Shown: positions 24,608-32,544 of the stretch, in pieces
Layout of the letters: the number at the start of each line of letters is the position of its first letter
Position numbering within the stretch: position 1 is the first letter of the stretch
Assembly: GCA_038210375.1 (NCBI GenBank)
Contig: JBBQWT010000026.1
Coordinates: 1-39,776 of the forward strand
DNA from: JBBQWT01 sp038210375
GTDB lineage: Bacteria > Acidobacteriota > Terriglobia > Terriglobales > Acidobacteriaceae
Length of the DNA: 39,776 nt
Direction: 5' to 3'
Program-made: the position numbers and the translations under genes
Notes under the pieces: model-generated
The model's input: only the letters and a program-made list of their open reading frames with translations
What the model was told of the DNA's origin: nothing
Database searches by the model: none

Positions 24608-24635
24608 TTGACTCTCTCCCCGGAATTTATTTAAT
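24608..24635 (+). promoter_or_regulatory. Predicted sigma-70 promoter of a small transcript
   Basis: TTGACT (24608-24613) and TTTAAT (24630-24635) are separated by 16 bases, five of six matches each. Transcription would begin near 24642, just before a strong ribosome site and about 170 bases before a terminator. Confidence 0.55.
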
Positions 24636-24665
24636 CTGTGCTTACACTGGAAAGGAGGGGATCTA

Positions 24666-24722
24666 ATGACGAAAAGTTCTGACTGTAGTGGTAGATCTAT
24701 AAGTGAGGTGGCTGAGGCTTAG
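24666..24722 (+). CDS. Possible 18-aa peptide in the small transcript
   Basis: ATG 24666 follows AAAGGAGGGG (24651-24660) at ideal spacing and the frame ends at TAG 24720-24722. The peptide would be MTKSSDCSGRSISEVAEA, hydrophilic with one cysteine. The ribosome site is among the best in the window, which is the main reason to list it. No family is known to me. It may be a leader peptide or chance. Confidence 0.35.
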   Translation: MTKSSDCSGRSISEVAEA

Positions 24723-24810
24723 GGCGCATCGCTCTAGTTCTCGCAAGCACGCTTCTGTACTGGTTTAAGGGTTAGAAAGTGCGCCTCAAGCCAATTCAGA
24801 CAGTACACCG

Positions 24811-24841
24811 AAACAGCCCATCGATCTGATGGGCTGTTTTT
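24811..24841 (+). terminator. Intrinsic terminator of the small transcript
   Basis: AAACAGCCCATC/GATGGGCTGTTT is a perfect 12-bp stem with a 5-base loop followed by TTTATTT. It is strong and unassigned to any conventional gene. Confidence 0.85.
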
Positions 24842-25063
24842 ATTTGCCTTCAATTCCTGCGTCCTCCCCCCGATTCCTGCCCGCCCGCTCCAATTCGGTA
24901 ATTCTTACCCCCGTTCTGTTCTCACAAGCAGGTACTTTTTACCGATTTTACCTACCATCTCAAATTAACCTCCATGTATTCAATCACTTAAGCTTTGGCC
25001 ATCCAAGTGCCCTAATAAATATCGTAAGGCAGTCAAGTTCATAAGATTGAAGAGGATCAATAA

Positions 25064-25432
25064 ATGACGCAGAACCAACGAGCATTGGCAATTATGACGA
25101 ACACGCATTCCGACAAACGAAGCAGCGTTCGCCGGAGCCTTCATCGGTCGGCCAAGGTGACTTGTGAGGGCCAGGGCTGTGTTGACCAGATTGCTTTGAT
25201 TCGTGACGTCAGCGGTGACGGCATTTTCTTCTACTGCAAGTTGAAGCCCCAGGTCGGCGAGGAGCTGACCGTGGTTTTCAACATGCCCATCGAAAACAAG
25301 AACTTCCGGGTGACGTTCACAGGCTGCGTGGTTCGCGTGGAGAAATGCGAAGGAACGTTGTTCGGATTGGCCGCGCAGCTCGCCCCGGATTCGCAGCAAA
25401 ACGGCAGCAGCCGGCAGATCCATGAAGCCTAA
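25064..25432 (+). CDS. PilZ-domain c-di-GMP receptor
   Basis: The 122-aa cytoplasmic protein is a stand-alone PilZ domain. It carries the two ligand motifs: RxxxR as R19-S-S-V-R23 in KRSSVRRSLH, and (D/N)xSxxG as DVSGDG (48-53). The remainder (GEELTVVFNMP, FRVTFTGCVVRVE, LFGLAAQL) makes the beta-barrel. It should bind c-di-GMP and pass the signal to an unknown partner. GAGG lies about nine bases before ATG 25064; an internal ATG (residue 11) is an alternative. No enzyme for the nucleotide is adjacent, but a GGDEF cyclase is encoded about 12 kb upstream. Confidence 0.85.
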   Translation: MTQNQRALAIMTNTHSDKRSSVRRSLHRSAKVTCEGQGCVDQIALIRDVSGDGIFFYCKLKPQVGEELTVVFNMPIENKNFRVTFTGCVVRVEKCEGTLFGLAAQLAPDSQQNGSSRQIHEA

Positions 25433-25444
25433 ATCGGATTTAGT

Positions 25445-25489
25445 AAAAAAGGCTGCGATGCAAGGTTGAGGGGAGAAACTCGCAGCCTT
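25445..25489. terminator. Terminator between convergent genes
   Basis: AAGGCTGCGA (25449-25458) pairs with TCGCAGCCTT (25480-25489), a 10-bp stem with a 21-base loop. The A-run at 25445-25450 supplies a T-run on the minus strand, so it suits the HAD gene at 25517; it may also stop the PilZ transcript. Confidence 0.6.
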
Positions 25490-25516
25490 CTCACACCCGC
25501 ACGGCAAAACCAGTTT

Positions 25517-26374
25517 TTACCCCGGAGTGACGTTATGAGACGGTCCCCGCGGCAGAACAAATCTCTCGATAGCCCCGGCAAATCCCTCGTCCTGGTTCGA
25601 GGCGGTCACAAAGGTTGCCGCCGCCTGGACTTCCGGAGCAGCGTTTCCCATGGCGATGCTAAGCCCGCTTACCCGGAACATCAGCACGTCGTTGGCTCCA
25701 TCCCCGATCGTACAGACCTCCGCCGTACTGATTCCTCTCATCCTTGAAAATTGCCGCACCGCCTCGCCCTTGTTGGCCAGGCTATTGGTCACGTCAAGGT
25801 AGTAAGGCTGGGAGCGGGTTGCGGAAACCGCCGGGCCACAGGCCTCCTGCACCGCTTTCTCGCAGCGCACTACGGCCGCGGGATCATCACTCACACCCAC
25901 GATCTTGATGATCTGCCCGAGCAGGCCGCCATACCCGGCGGCTGCGGTCAAGGGCGCAAACTTGACCACCTCGGCTTCGTGGAGGGCGTGGGGAGTGTTC
26001 ACATCCCGCACATACCATTCGCTGGCGGTATACGCCCAGACGTCGAGCCCGTGCTGCTCGATGATCGCAATGGATTTCGCCGCCAGATCGCCCGCCAGCA
26101 GTATTTCCGATACCGGGGACAAGTCAGGATTGCACATGAGCCCCCCGTTAAAGGCGCCGATGGGGTCAGTAAGGTTCAAGGCGTCGATCAGCATTTTCAT
26201 GCCCCGCGGCGGGCGGCTGCTGGTGATGGTAAAGCCGATTCCGGCGGCTTTCAGTTTTTTGACCGCATCTTTGGCCTTTTCGGTAAGCACTTTGTCGTGG
26301 GTCAGCAGGGTGCTGTCCACGTCTGAAACCAGCAGCTTGATCACGCCGCCGGAGCCGGCGGAAGTTGCGCTCAT
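25517..26374 (-). CDS. Cof-type HAD phosphatase
   Basis: The 285-aa protein has the Cof/IIB pattern: LLVSDVDSTLL with nucleophile D18 and acid/base D20, GFTITSSRPP (motif II), a large alpha/beta cap (about residues 85-200), NKGEAVRQF (motif III Lys) and TIGDGANDVLMF (motif IV). Family members dephosphorylate sugar phosphates or nucleotide cofactors in the cytoplasm. Motif I has Ser instead of the more common Gly (DVDST versus DxDGT), which is frequent in Cof proteins. ATG 26374 has AGAGG upstream at good spacing; the longer frame to 26422 lacks one. It lies downstream of the GtrA/CDP-transferase pair on the same strand, 81 bases away. Confidence 0.9.
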   Translation of the reverse strand: MSATSAGSGGVIKLLVSDVDSTLLTHDKVLTEKAKDAVKKLKAAGIGFTITSSRPPRGMKMLIDALNLTDPIGAFNGGLMCNPDLSPVSEILLAGDLAAKSIAIIEQHGLDVWAYTASEWYVRDVNTPHALHEAEVVKFAPLTAAAGYGGLLGQIIKIVGVSDDPAAVVRCEKAVQEACGPAVSATRSQPYYLDVTNSLANKGEAVRQFSRMRGISTAEVCTIGDGANDVLMFRVSGLSIAMGNAAPEVQAAATFVTASNQDEGFAGAIERFVLPRGPSHNVTPG

Positions 26375-26455
26375 ATGAAACCTCTTCTCAGTCAGGGCCG
26401 CTGCCAACCGCCATCCCGCCACGCGCGTATGCGGGCGCTGACTTTTGGGGATTGA

Positions 26456-26920
26456 TCATACGCCCTTTACCGGGTTGAGCCCGGCGGACGCGCGCCTTCC
26501 GCCAGAGAAGATGAAACGGTCGCTTACCATGAAGTTCGCCACCGAGCAGGCGGTCACGCTGATAAGGCTGGCGAGGAACTGCGGAAGCCCGATTGCTCCC
26601 ACCAGCCAGCGCATCAACAGCAGGTTACCGCTTAGGGAGAGGACGCCGCAACTCAGATTGAACTCCAAAAAGCGCTGCATGCTGCTTCGCCATCCCGCGC
26701 GCGCGTCGTCCTTCCAGGTAAAACGCTGGTGCCACAGAAAGTTGTGCACGATGGCCGCTTCCACCGCCAGCGCGGTGGCCAGCAGGTAATGCCAACCCAG
26801 GGTCAGCGAAAAAAACCGCAGCGCCCCGATCTGCACCGCAAAGCCGGCCAGGCCCACGGCATTGAACTTCAGCCAGCGCATCCACCGTTCCCGCCGCAGC
26901 ACCGCTTTTCCGGCCGTCAT
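26456..26920 (-). CDS. GtrA-family membrane protein
   Basis: The 154-aa protein has four membrane helices. WLKFNAVGLAGFAVQIGAL, ALAVEAAIVHNFLWHQRFTW and SVANFMVSDRFIF are the conserved blocks of the GtrA/DPMS accessory family, whose members help flip or use polyprenyl-linked sugars in glycosylation of surface polymers. The start overlaps the stop of the CDP-alcohol phosphatidyltransferase by one base (TAATG), so they are coupled. No glycosyltransferase (GtrB) is adjacent here; the partner is instead a lipid-head-group transferase, which suggests a role in lipid or lipid-linked intermediate handling. That role is inferred. Confidence 0.85.
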   Translation of the reverse strand: MTAGKAVLRRERWMRWLKFNAVGLAGFAVQIGALRFFSLTLGWHYLLATALAVEAAIVHNFLWHQRFTWKDDARAGWRSSMQRFLEFNLSCGVLSLSGNLLLMRWLVGAIGLPQFLASLISVTACSVANFMVSDRFIFSGGRRASAGLNPVKGV

Positions 26921-27606
26921 TACCGCACCCGCTCCGCCTCGTACAAGGCAACGGTGTTGGCCAGGGTGGAGCGCAGCAGAATAATCGTCATCCCCATGAT
27001 TCCGATGATGCCTCCCACGTCAAACAAGCGATAGACGTGCCCGAACAAGTGCACGATGGGATGGAAAAACAGGGCCACGTTGCCAATGGCCAGGAGGATC
27101 CGCAATTCGGTCGGACTGAACCGCATAAATGAAATCTGAAACGTTCCCCGCGTATAAGTCGCGAGGTATACCTCGATGGAGATGACGAGATAGACGATCA
27201 TGATGCCGAGGGCGACGCGCTCTCCCATATATCCCGAGAGCGCCAGGCCACCCATGAGGAACACGGTGCTGAACGCGTCCACGATGTGGTCGATATAAAA
27301 CCCGAAACGCGGGCGCTGCTGGTCACGGACCCGGGCCAGGGTTCCGTCCAGGCTATCGCCCAGCCAGTTCAAGGCCAGGCAGGCAATCACCAGCACCAGC
27401 GCAAATCGGTTGCTTTTCGACCACCAGTATCCCAGACCGGCCAGAAACATGGCGGCCAATCCCAGCAAAGTGAGGTGGTCGGAATTGATCCATCGCGGGG
27501 TGCGGTCGGCCAGCCAGCGCAGGGTCTGCGATTCCAGCGGCGCGAGAAAACTGGTTTGAATGCGGGTAGCGGGCTTGAATGAGAGGGGCAACACCTGTGT
27601 GCTCAT
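26920..27606 (-). CDS. CDP-alcohol phosphatidyltransferase
   Basis: The 228-aa polytopic membrane protein has the signature D-x2-DG-x2-AR-x9-G-x3-D-x3-D: D84, D87-G88, A91-R92, G102, D106 and D110 (GDSLDGTLARVRDQQ then GFYIDHIVD). These residues bind metal and CDP-diacylglycerol, and the enzyme transfers a phosphatidyl group to an alcohol such as glycerol phosphate, inositol phosphate or serine; the acceptor cannot be told. Six helices are visible. ATG 27606 has GGAGA six bases upstream; the frame extends to 27666 without support. It is co-transcribed with the GtrA gene. Confidence 0.9.
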   Translation of the reverse strand: MSTQVLPLSFKPATRIQTSFLAPLESQTLRWLADRTPRWINSDHLTLLGLAAMFLAGLGYWWSKSNRFALVLVIACLALNWLGDSLDGTLARVRDQQRPRFGFYIDHIVDAFSTVFLMGGLALSGYMGERVALGIMIVYLVISIEVYLATYTRGTFQISFMRFSPTELRILLAIGNVALFFHPIVHLFGHVYRLFDVGGIIGIMGMTIILLRSTLANTVALYEAERVR

Positions 27607-27909
27607 AGTTCGTCTCCAATCCATTTGTGGAAGGCCGGTCAGCGGGTTGCGGCTGCTGCTTGCCATGCCCCGAAGATGCTCCCCGGCGCGATGGCTGGCA
27701 ATGCACTGCGCCTCAACCGTCGCTCATACCGGGGTCATCCAAACCTCACCAGCTAAACCGTTGAGGATAAAGAAGGTATTTTGCCAGGGCGACCGGTCTG
27801 CTAGGGATTCAGGCGGTCAGAAGTTGCCCGGGCGCTGCGGGCATCGGCCGGCCGATGTCGCGAGGCTGCGTTATACTGAGGTAAGAAGCTGAATTTTCCG
27901 GCCTTCCCC

Positions 27910-29097
27910 TTGACCCCGACCACCCCAACCAGCATTTCCACCAGCAAGTTGCAAGGGGCCTTCCGCCTCGACGACGTGGGTTTTTCTGACATCGTTCAAA
28001 TCCGCAACCGGGTACTGGAGCTGCGCGCCCAAGGAGCGGTGGTCCACCAGTTTGAAGGCGGGGAACCCTTCCGGCCGACCGCCGACCACATTAAGGCGGC
28101 GATGCAGCAGGCATTGACGGAAAATAAGACCCGCTACGCCGCCTCTTCAGGAATTTCGGAGCTGCGGGCCGCCCTGGCAAAAAAACTGCAGGAGCGCAAC
28201 CACATTGCCGCCGCCGCCGCCGACGTCATCGTGGTCGCAGGCGGAATGCATGGCCTGTTTGGCTCATTTCAAAGCGCGATCAATCCCGGGGACGAAGTCC
28301 TCATGTTCTCGCCCTACTGGACGCCAATTCGCGACCTCATCGCCTTCGTGCAGGGCAAGCCGGTTTTGATTTCCACCGTCCAGGCCCGCGAAGAAGGGCT
28401 GGCCCAGAGCCTGCGGAAGTTGGTGACGCCGCGCCTGCGAGCCATCTACTACAACACCCCGCAAAATCCCAACGGCGCGGTGCTCACCCGTGCCGAGGCT
28501 GAAGTGGTGGCTGAATTTGTCCGCGAGCATGACCTGGTGGTCATCGCCGACGAAGCCTATGAAGACCTGGTGTATGAAGGGGAGCACGTTTCCATGGCTT
28601 CGCTTCCCGGAATGTTCGAACGCACCATCACTAACTTTACTTTCTCAAAATCCTACGCCATGACCGGCTGGCGCCTGGGATACACGGTCGCGCCTGAGCC
28701 GTGGATGACCGGGTTGCGCAAGACCGTGTTGTATTCCACCAATGGAGTATCCACGCCCACCCAGTGGGCGGGCCTGGCCGCGATCAACACGCCGCCGGAA
28801 GCATTCGAAGAGCTGCGCGCCGCCTACCGCGTGCGCCGCGACCTGATGGTCAACGGCCTCAATGCATTAGGATTGCCGTGCGCGCTGCCGCCGGGCGCGT
28901 TCTACGCCTTTCCCGACGTTTCGCGGGTGAACCGCGACAGCCGCCTGGCAGCGGCAACGCTGCTCGATCAGGCCCAGGTATCCACCGTGCCCGGAATCGT
29001 TTTCGGGCCTCACGGTGAAGGCCATGTCCGCTTTTCTTTTTCGACGTCGCCGGAAGCGATCGCCGCCGGGCTGGAATCGCTCAGGAAAAATCTGTAA
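27910..29097 (+). CDS. Class I/II PLP-dependent aminotransferase
   Basis: The 395-aa cytoplasmic enzyme of aminotransferase fold type I has NTPQNPNG (substrate and cofactor contact), D214-x-x-Y217 (IADEAYEDL), Schiff-base lysine K247 in SKSYAMTGWRLGY and the C-terminal RFSFSTS arginine that holds the carboxylate. It resembles aspartate/aromatic aminotransferases of the Ib group; the substrate is open. The start is TTG 27910, with no good ribosome site; the first in-frame ATG (residue 65) is too late, so a non-ATG start is likely. It is divergent from the CDP-transferase gene and converges on the SpoIIE phosphatase gene with 34 bases between. Confidence 0.9.
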   Translation: MTPTTPTSISTSKLQGAFRLDDVGFSDIVQIRNRVLELRAQGAVVHQFEGGEPFRPTADHIKAAMQQALTENKTRYAASSGISELRAALAKKLQERNHIAAAAADVIVVAGGMHGLFGSFQSAINPGDEVLMFSPYWTPIRDLIAFVQGKPVLISTVQAREEGLAQSLRKLVTPRLRAIYYNTPQNPNGAVLTRAEAEVVAEFVREHDLVVIADEAYEDLVYEGEHVSMASLPGMFERTITNFTFSKSYAMTGWRLGYTVAPEPWMTGLRKTVLYSTNGVSTPTQWAGLAAINTPPEAFEELRAAYRVRRDLMVNGLNALGLPCALPPGAFYAFPDVSRVNRDSRLAAATLLDQAQVSTVPGIVFGPHGEGHVRFSFSTSPEAIAAGLESLRKNL

Positions 29098-29131
29098 CTT
29101 CGCGCGGCGGGCTGTTTTTCCATCCCGGCTC

Positions 29132-31291
29132 TTACAACACTCGCGCCAGCACCACGGTGACGTCGTCTGGGCGCTCCGCCGCGCCAATCCATTCGTCCAC
29201 CGTGGTGGTGACCAGTTCGGAAATGCGGGCCAGCGGCAGATTGCGATTTTCCCGCACCAGTTTGATCAGGCGTTCTTCGCCAAACTCCCCAAACTCATTT
29301 TCCGGTTCGGTGACCCCATCGCTGAACGCCAGCAGGATCTCGCCGCGCTCCAGTTGCACGGTGCGTTCCTCGTGGGAAACGCTGTCAAATAACCCGATGA
29401 CCAGGCCCCCTTCTTCCAGCCGGCGTATGCTTCCGTCGATCGCGATGAGGATAGGCGGCAGATGGCCGCCGTTGGAATAGGTCAGGTTGCGGGTGTTGCC
29501 GTCGTACACGCATAGAAACAGCGTCATGTATTTTTCGTCGGACGTGCTGTGATAAAGATGCCGGTTTAACAGCCACAAAACCTCAGACGGCGAAGTCATT
29601 CCCTTGTTGGAAAGAATTTCCGGCGCATTGACCAGCGAAGGGCCTTTCCACGTCGGCGCCCGGTTGGCCGCGGTGAGGTCTTTGGCCTCAGGCACCTGGC
29701 CGAATTCATACACGCGCACCGCTGAATGGATGTTGGCCATCAGCAACGCGGCGGAAATACCTTTGCCGCTGATGTCGCCCACGGCAATCCCCATGCGCTC
29801 GTTGCCAAACGGCAGGAAGTCATAATAATCGCCGCTCACGGTGCGCGCCGGCTTGCACACGCCGTGCAGCTCGAGCGAGCGCATGGGCTGCATGTCCTTG
29901 GGAAACAGGGTGGCCTGCACCTCGTGCGCGATTGCCAGCTCGCTCTCCAGGCGCTCCTTCTCTTTCTGTTCCAACAGCAGCCTTTCCAGGGAGCCGCTCA
30001 TGGAGTTGAATGAGCTCTCGAGCGCCGCCAGCTGGTCCCGCGATTTGACCTGGATGCGATGCCCCAGGTCTCCGCGGTTGATGCTTTCCGTGGCCACGTA
30101 AAGGTTTTCCACCGAGCCGGTGATGCTGCGGGTCAGCTTGAAGCCCACCACCAGGGCCAGCGCTTCGATCAACGCGAAAAGCAGGGCCACCGCAATCAGC
30201 AGAACTTTGATGATCTCGGCAAATTTAGTGAAATTGTTAAACAGGCGGGAATAAAGCAACGGGAACCGGGTCTTTACCACGATGACCACGTTGCGCTCTT
30301 GGCCGGTTTCCCAGTCGGTCACATTAATGACGGTGGGGAAAGATACTTCCTTGTCGAGAAACTGGGTGGGGGGCGCTAGCGCCCCGCCGTGAATGCCCGA
30401 AGGCCGCCCGGAAGGCCCGGCCGCCGAGGTCCCTGGCGCGGTGGTTCCATCCCGCTGGCGCGAAAGTTTCCCTGACTTCTCGATCTGCACTTCGGCTCCG
30501 GGATAGACCGTGATCTCGCCCAGGTTCTTCGAGATCTCGGTGAGCTGCGAAGCATCGAGGGGCGCGCTGGCGACCACCGCGACCCTGCCGTCGGCCACCG
30601 GCATGGAGGTCACTGCGCGTAAGCTCAGCGGAACACCTTGTTCCACCACCACCCCGCTGAAATTGCCATGCAGCCACGGCGGAACATCGAGCGGCCGGTC
30701 GCCATGCAGCAAATACTTTTTTCCGCCATAGGTGGCGGTGACCGCCGCGCCCGCAAACCGGCCTCCCAGGCCAAATTCAGCGATGTCCTTGCTGAAATCC
30801 TCGTTGGGTCCATTGCTGTGTTGCAGGTCATTGGCAATATCGGCGGCCGCGGTTGAGGTGGCGGATTCCAGCACCTTCACCGCCGACTTGATGTCGTCAC
30901 TGGCCACAAAGATGGCAAACTGCCCCGCCAGAAGGTAGCCGGCGATTCCCACCATGAGCACCACCAGCAGGACCGGCACCACCCCAATAAAGATATAAGT
31001 CACCAGCAGCCGGTTGCGCAGCCGCCAGATCAGACCGCCGCGGGCTACTTGCAAGCTCAACGCAAACAGCAGGAACAGAAGTACGGCGGTGATCCAGCCG
31101 GAGGGGGTCTGCAGTGCCGTGTCGAGGGGGCCATCGGGGACTACCTGGTGAAGCGCCAACAACAGCGCGCGCAGGATAGCGACTCCGGCGGTGATGCGCC
31201 CCAGCTGAGTTTTGGGAACAACCGCCTGCGGCAAAAACGACCCTGAATCCCGGGGAGGCCGGGGCGGCGGTGGGGGGGATGGGGAGCGCAT
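29132..31291 (-). CDS. Membrane SpoIIE/RsbU-type protein phosphatase with HAMP
   Basis: The 719-aa protein has a proline-rich start (SPSPPPPPRPP), two or three early membrane helices, a large extracytoplasmic sensor, another helix near residue 375, HAMP, and a C-terminal PP2C/SpoIIE domain (about 470-719). Metal-binding blocks are GDYYDFLPF, GDISGKGISAAL, FSDGVTE and DDVTVVLARV. It should dephosphorylate a phospho-protein such as an anti-anti-sigma factor in a partner-switching cascade, in response to an external signal. No anti-sigma or STAS gene is adjacent, so the partner lies elsewhere. ATG 31291 was chosen; a TTG three codons upstream is possible. Confidence 0.9.
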   Translation of the reverse strand: MRSPSPPPPPRPPRDSGSFLPQAVVPKTQLGRITAGVAILRALLLALHQVVPDGPLDTALQTPSGWITAVLLFLLFALSLQVARGGLIWRLRNRLLVTYIFIGVVPVLLVVLMVGIAGYLLAGQFAIFVASDDIKSAVKVLESATSTAAADIANDLQHSNGPNEDFSKDIAEFGLGGRFAGAAVTATYGGKKYLLHGDRPLDVPPWLHGNFSGVVVEQGVPLSLRAVTSMPVADGRVAVVASAPLDASQLTEISKNLGEITVYPGAEVQIEKSGKLSRQRDGTTAPGTSAAGPSGRPSGIHGGALAPPTQFLDKEVSFPTVINVTDWETGQERNVVIVVKTRFPLLYSRLFNNFTKFAEIIKVLLIAVALLFALIEALALVVGFKLTRSITGSVENLYVATESINRGDLGHRIQVKSRDQLAALESSFNSMSGSLERLLLEQKEKERLESELAIAHEVQATLFPKDMQPMRSLELHGVCKPARTVSGDYYDFLPFGNERMGIAVGDISGKGISAALLMANIHSAVRVYEFGQVPEAKDLTAANRAPTWKGPSLVNAPEILSNKGMTSPSEVLWLLNRHLYHSTSDEKYMTLFLCVYDGNTRNLTYSNGGHLPPILIAIDGSIRRLEEGGLVIGLFDSVSHEERTVQLERGEILLAFSDGVTEPENEFGEFGEERLIKLVRENRNLPLARISELVTTTVDEWIGAAERPDDVTVVLARVL

Positions 31292-31340
31292 GGTCAGCAA
31301 TCATTGTCGCAACCAGCGCCTACACTTGTCACTTCAGATT

Positions 31341-31415
31341 GTTCTTGCCCTTGTCCCCGCAGAAATCTCAAGAAGTTGCATAAGAAAATTTCACGAGCAG
31401 ACACCCCCTCAACCT
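31341..31415 (+). repeat. Interspersed 75-bp repeat, copy A
   Basis: This segment aligns with 37232-37306: both have TTGCCCTTG, then GAAA.TCTC.AGAAGT.GCAT, and end CCCCCTCAACC. Copies differ at about a third of positions. Both lie between unrelated genes and neither has a conserved frame. Confidence 0.55.
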
Positions 31416-31510
31416 TGTCATCCTGGAGCGAGCTCTTGCTTCGTGTTTGTGCGAAGGAACTTGTGCTTTCTCTTGTTTCTGCCGTTGCTCCTACCCAGGT
31501 CTTCCAAACA

Positions 31511-31540
31511 AAAAAGCCCCGGCCGAAGCCGGGGCTTTTT
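31511..31540. terminator. Bidirectional intrinsic terminator
   Basis: AAAAAGCCCCGGC/GCCGGGGCTTTTT is a perfect 13-bp palindromic stem with a CGAA loop and A- and T-runs built into the arms, so it works in both directions. It lies 16 bases after the glycine-zipper gene's stop (minus strand). Confidence 0.9.
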
Positions 31541-31555
31541 GCTTGCAAGACAGGG

Positions 31556-31999
31556 TTACTGTTTCTTGACGGTGGCGCGGTCATAGACCAGTCCGGTTGC
31601 TCCACCAGCCAGCGCGCCAATAGCCGCGCCCTTGCCGCCCTTGGCGATTCCGCCGATGGCTGCACCCGTCGCGGCAGAGCCGGCGACGATCAAGGCCGAT
31701 TTCTTCTTGGAACGGCGGCGGCGAACCGGCTCGCCATTGCTGGTGCGAATTACGTTGCCGTTCGCATCGTAATAAACCCGCCGGCGGGTGGCAAACATCA
31801 CCGGTTGATATGCAGAAATGAGCTCGTTTCCGGCGCCAGGATGATAAACCGCCGCCTGCATCGCCGAATCATTGACCTGTGCGGCGGAATTGTGCGATGA
31901 ATCCGTGCGCGATCCGCCGGCATACAACATGGTGGCGGAAATCACCAGCGCCATAGCCAGCGCCGATAGCGCTGAAATCTTGATTGCTTGCTTTTGCAT
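31556..31999 (-). CDS. Exported glycine-zipper protein
   Basis: The 147-aa protein has a signal peptide (residues about 1-27, ALSALAMALVISATMLYAGG). Its C-terminal third is a glycine-zipper stretch (AGSAATGAAIGGIAKGGKGAAIGALAGGATGLVYDR, about residues 105-142) as in YMGG/SlyB-like or Rick-17kDa domains that insert in or associate with membranes. Before it is a very basic run RRRRSKKK. The middle part (YYDANGNVIRTSNGEPV) resembles a YXWXD-type repeat found in exported acidobacterial proteins. AAGGGGG lies six bases before the ATG. Likely an envelope protein of unknown function. A strong terminator follows. Confidence 0.8.
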   Translation of the reverse strand: MQKQAIKISALSALAMALVISATMLYAGGSRTDSSHNSAAQVNDSAMQAAVYHPGAGNELISAYQPVMFATRRRVYYDANGNVIRTSNGEPVRRRRSKKKSALIVAGSAATGAAIGGIAKGGKGAAIGALAGGATGLVYDRATVKKQ

Positions 32000-32083
32000 T
32001 GAAATCCCCCTTACGTACTTCCTTCTACTGGGTTGGATGCAGTTTTACCCGGTGGGGATGTTGCCGGCGGGGGGATGTGGAGG

Positions 32084-32362
32084 CTAAATTCCCAGTTTTT
32101 TTACTTCTTCGTTGTAGTACTTGCGATACAGGATGTCCCATTCCTGGGTGCCTTCGAGAATGGTGCGCTTCTGGCTTTCAATCTTCTGCCGCGCCGCCGC
32201 GTCAATACGGCTTTCGCCCATCATCAATTCATCCAGAATGCGCCTGACTTCAACCCGAATGGTGTTGCGATCTTCGACGAACTCGACTTCGTCGATTTCC
32301 GCCAGGGCATCGGCGATCACGTGCGCCATTTTATTCACTTTGTCCTGCGACAGTCTGCCCAT
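32084..32362 (-). CDS. DUF507 family protein
   Basis: The 92-aa cytoplasmic helical protein fits DUF507: it starts MGRLSQDKVNKMAHVIADAL, has an acidic central part (DEVEFVEDRNTIRVEVRRIL) and ends EWDILYRKYYNEEVKKLGI, including the conserved WDILYRKYY block near the C-terminus. The function is unknown. Length is typical. AAGAAG about eight bases upstream is a fair ribosome site. It is upstream of the glycine-zipper gene on the same strand with an 84-base gap, and divergent from the PAS kinase. Confidence 0.85.
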   Translation of the reverse strand: MGRLSQDKVNKMAHVIADALAEIDEVEFVEDRNTIRVEVRRILDELMMGESRIDAAARQKIESQKRTILEGTQEWDILYRKYYNEEVKKLGI

Positions 32363-32544
32363 GAACGGTCTTCTTTCAAAGAATTGAAAATGAAGGATGA
32401 GGAAATAAATTTTAGCACGCTCTCCGCATGCATCTATTACTCAGGCTGGACGCATCGCAATTAAGAACACATCTCGTGCCCATGCACCCGGGTTACCACC
32501 GGACGGCGCCGCTCAATTTAGAACCGCATTGTTCCCCTGAAACC

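Larger units (their letters stand above)
24642..24841 (+). ncRNA. Candidate small RNA or small mRNA (about 200 nt)
   Basis: The unit runs from a promoter-like element to a perfect intrinsic terminator with no ordinary gene inside. GGCGCA (24723-24728) can pair with TGCGCC (24780-24785), and TGTACTG (24756-24762) with CAGTACA (24801-24807). The two helices cross, so they would form a pseudoknot or two alternative folds. A tiny reading frame with an excellent ribosome site lies at its 5' end. I do not recognise a known RNA family (6S, SRP, tmRNA, c-di-GMP riboswitch motifs are not apparent). The next plus-strand gene (PilZ) is more than 200 bases past the terminator. Confidence 0.45.

Noticed and set aside
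24642..24841. c-di-GMP riboswitch controlling the PilZ gene
   Set aside because: The GEMM core motifs are not seen, and a strong terminator and over 200 further bases separate it from the PilZ start.
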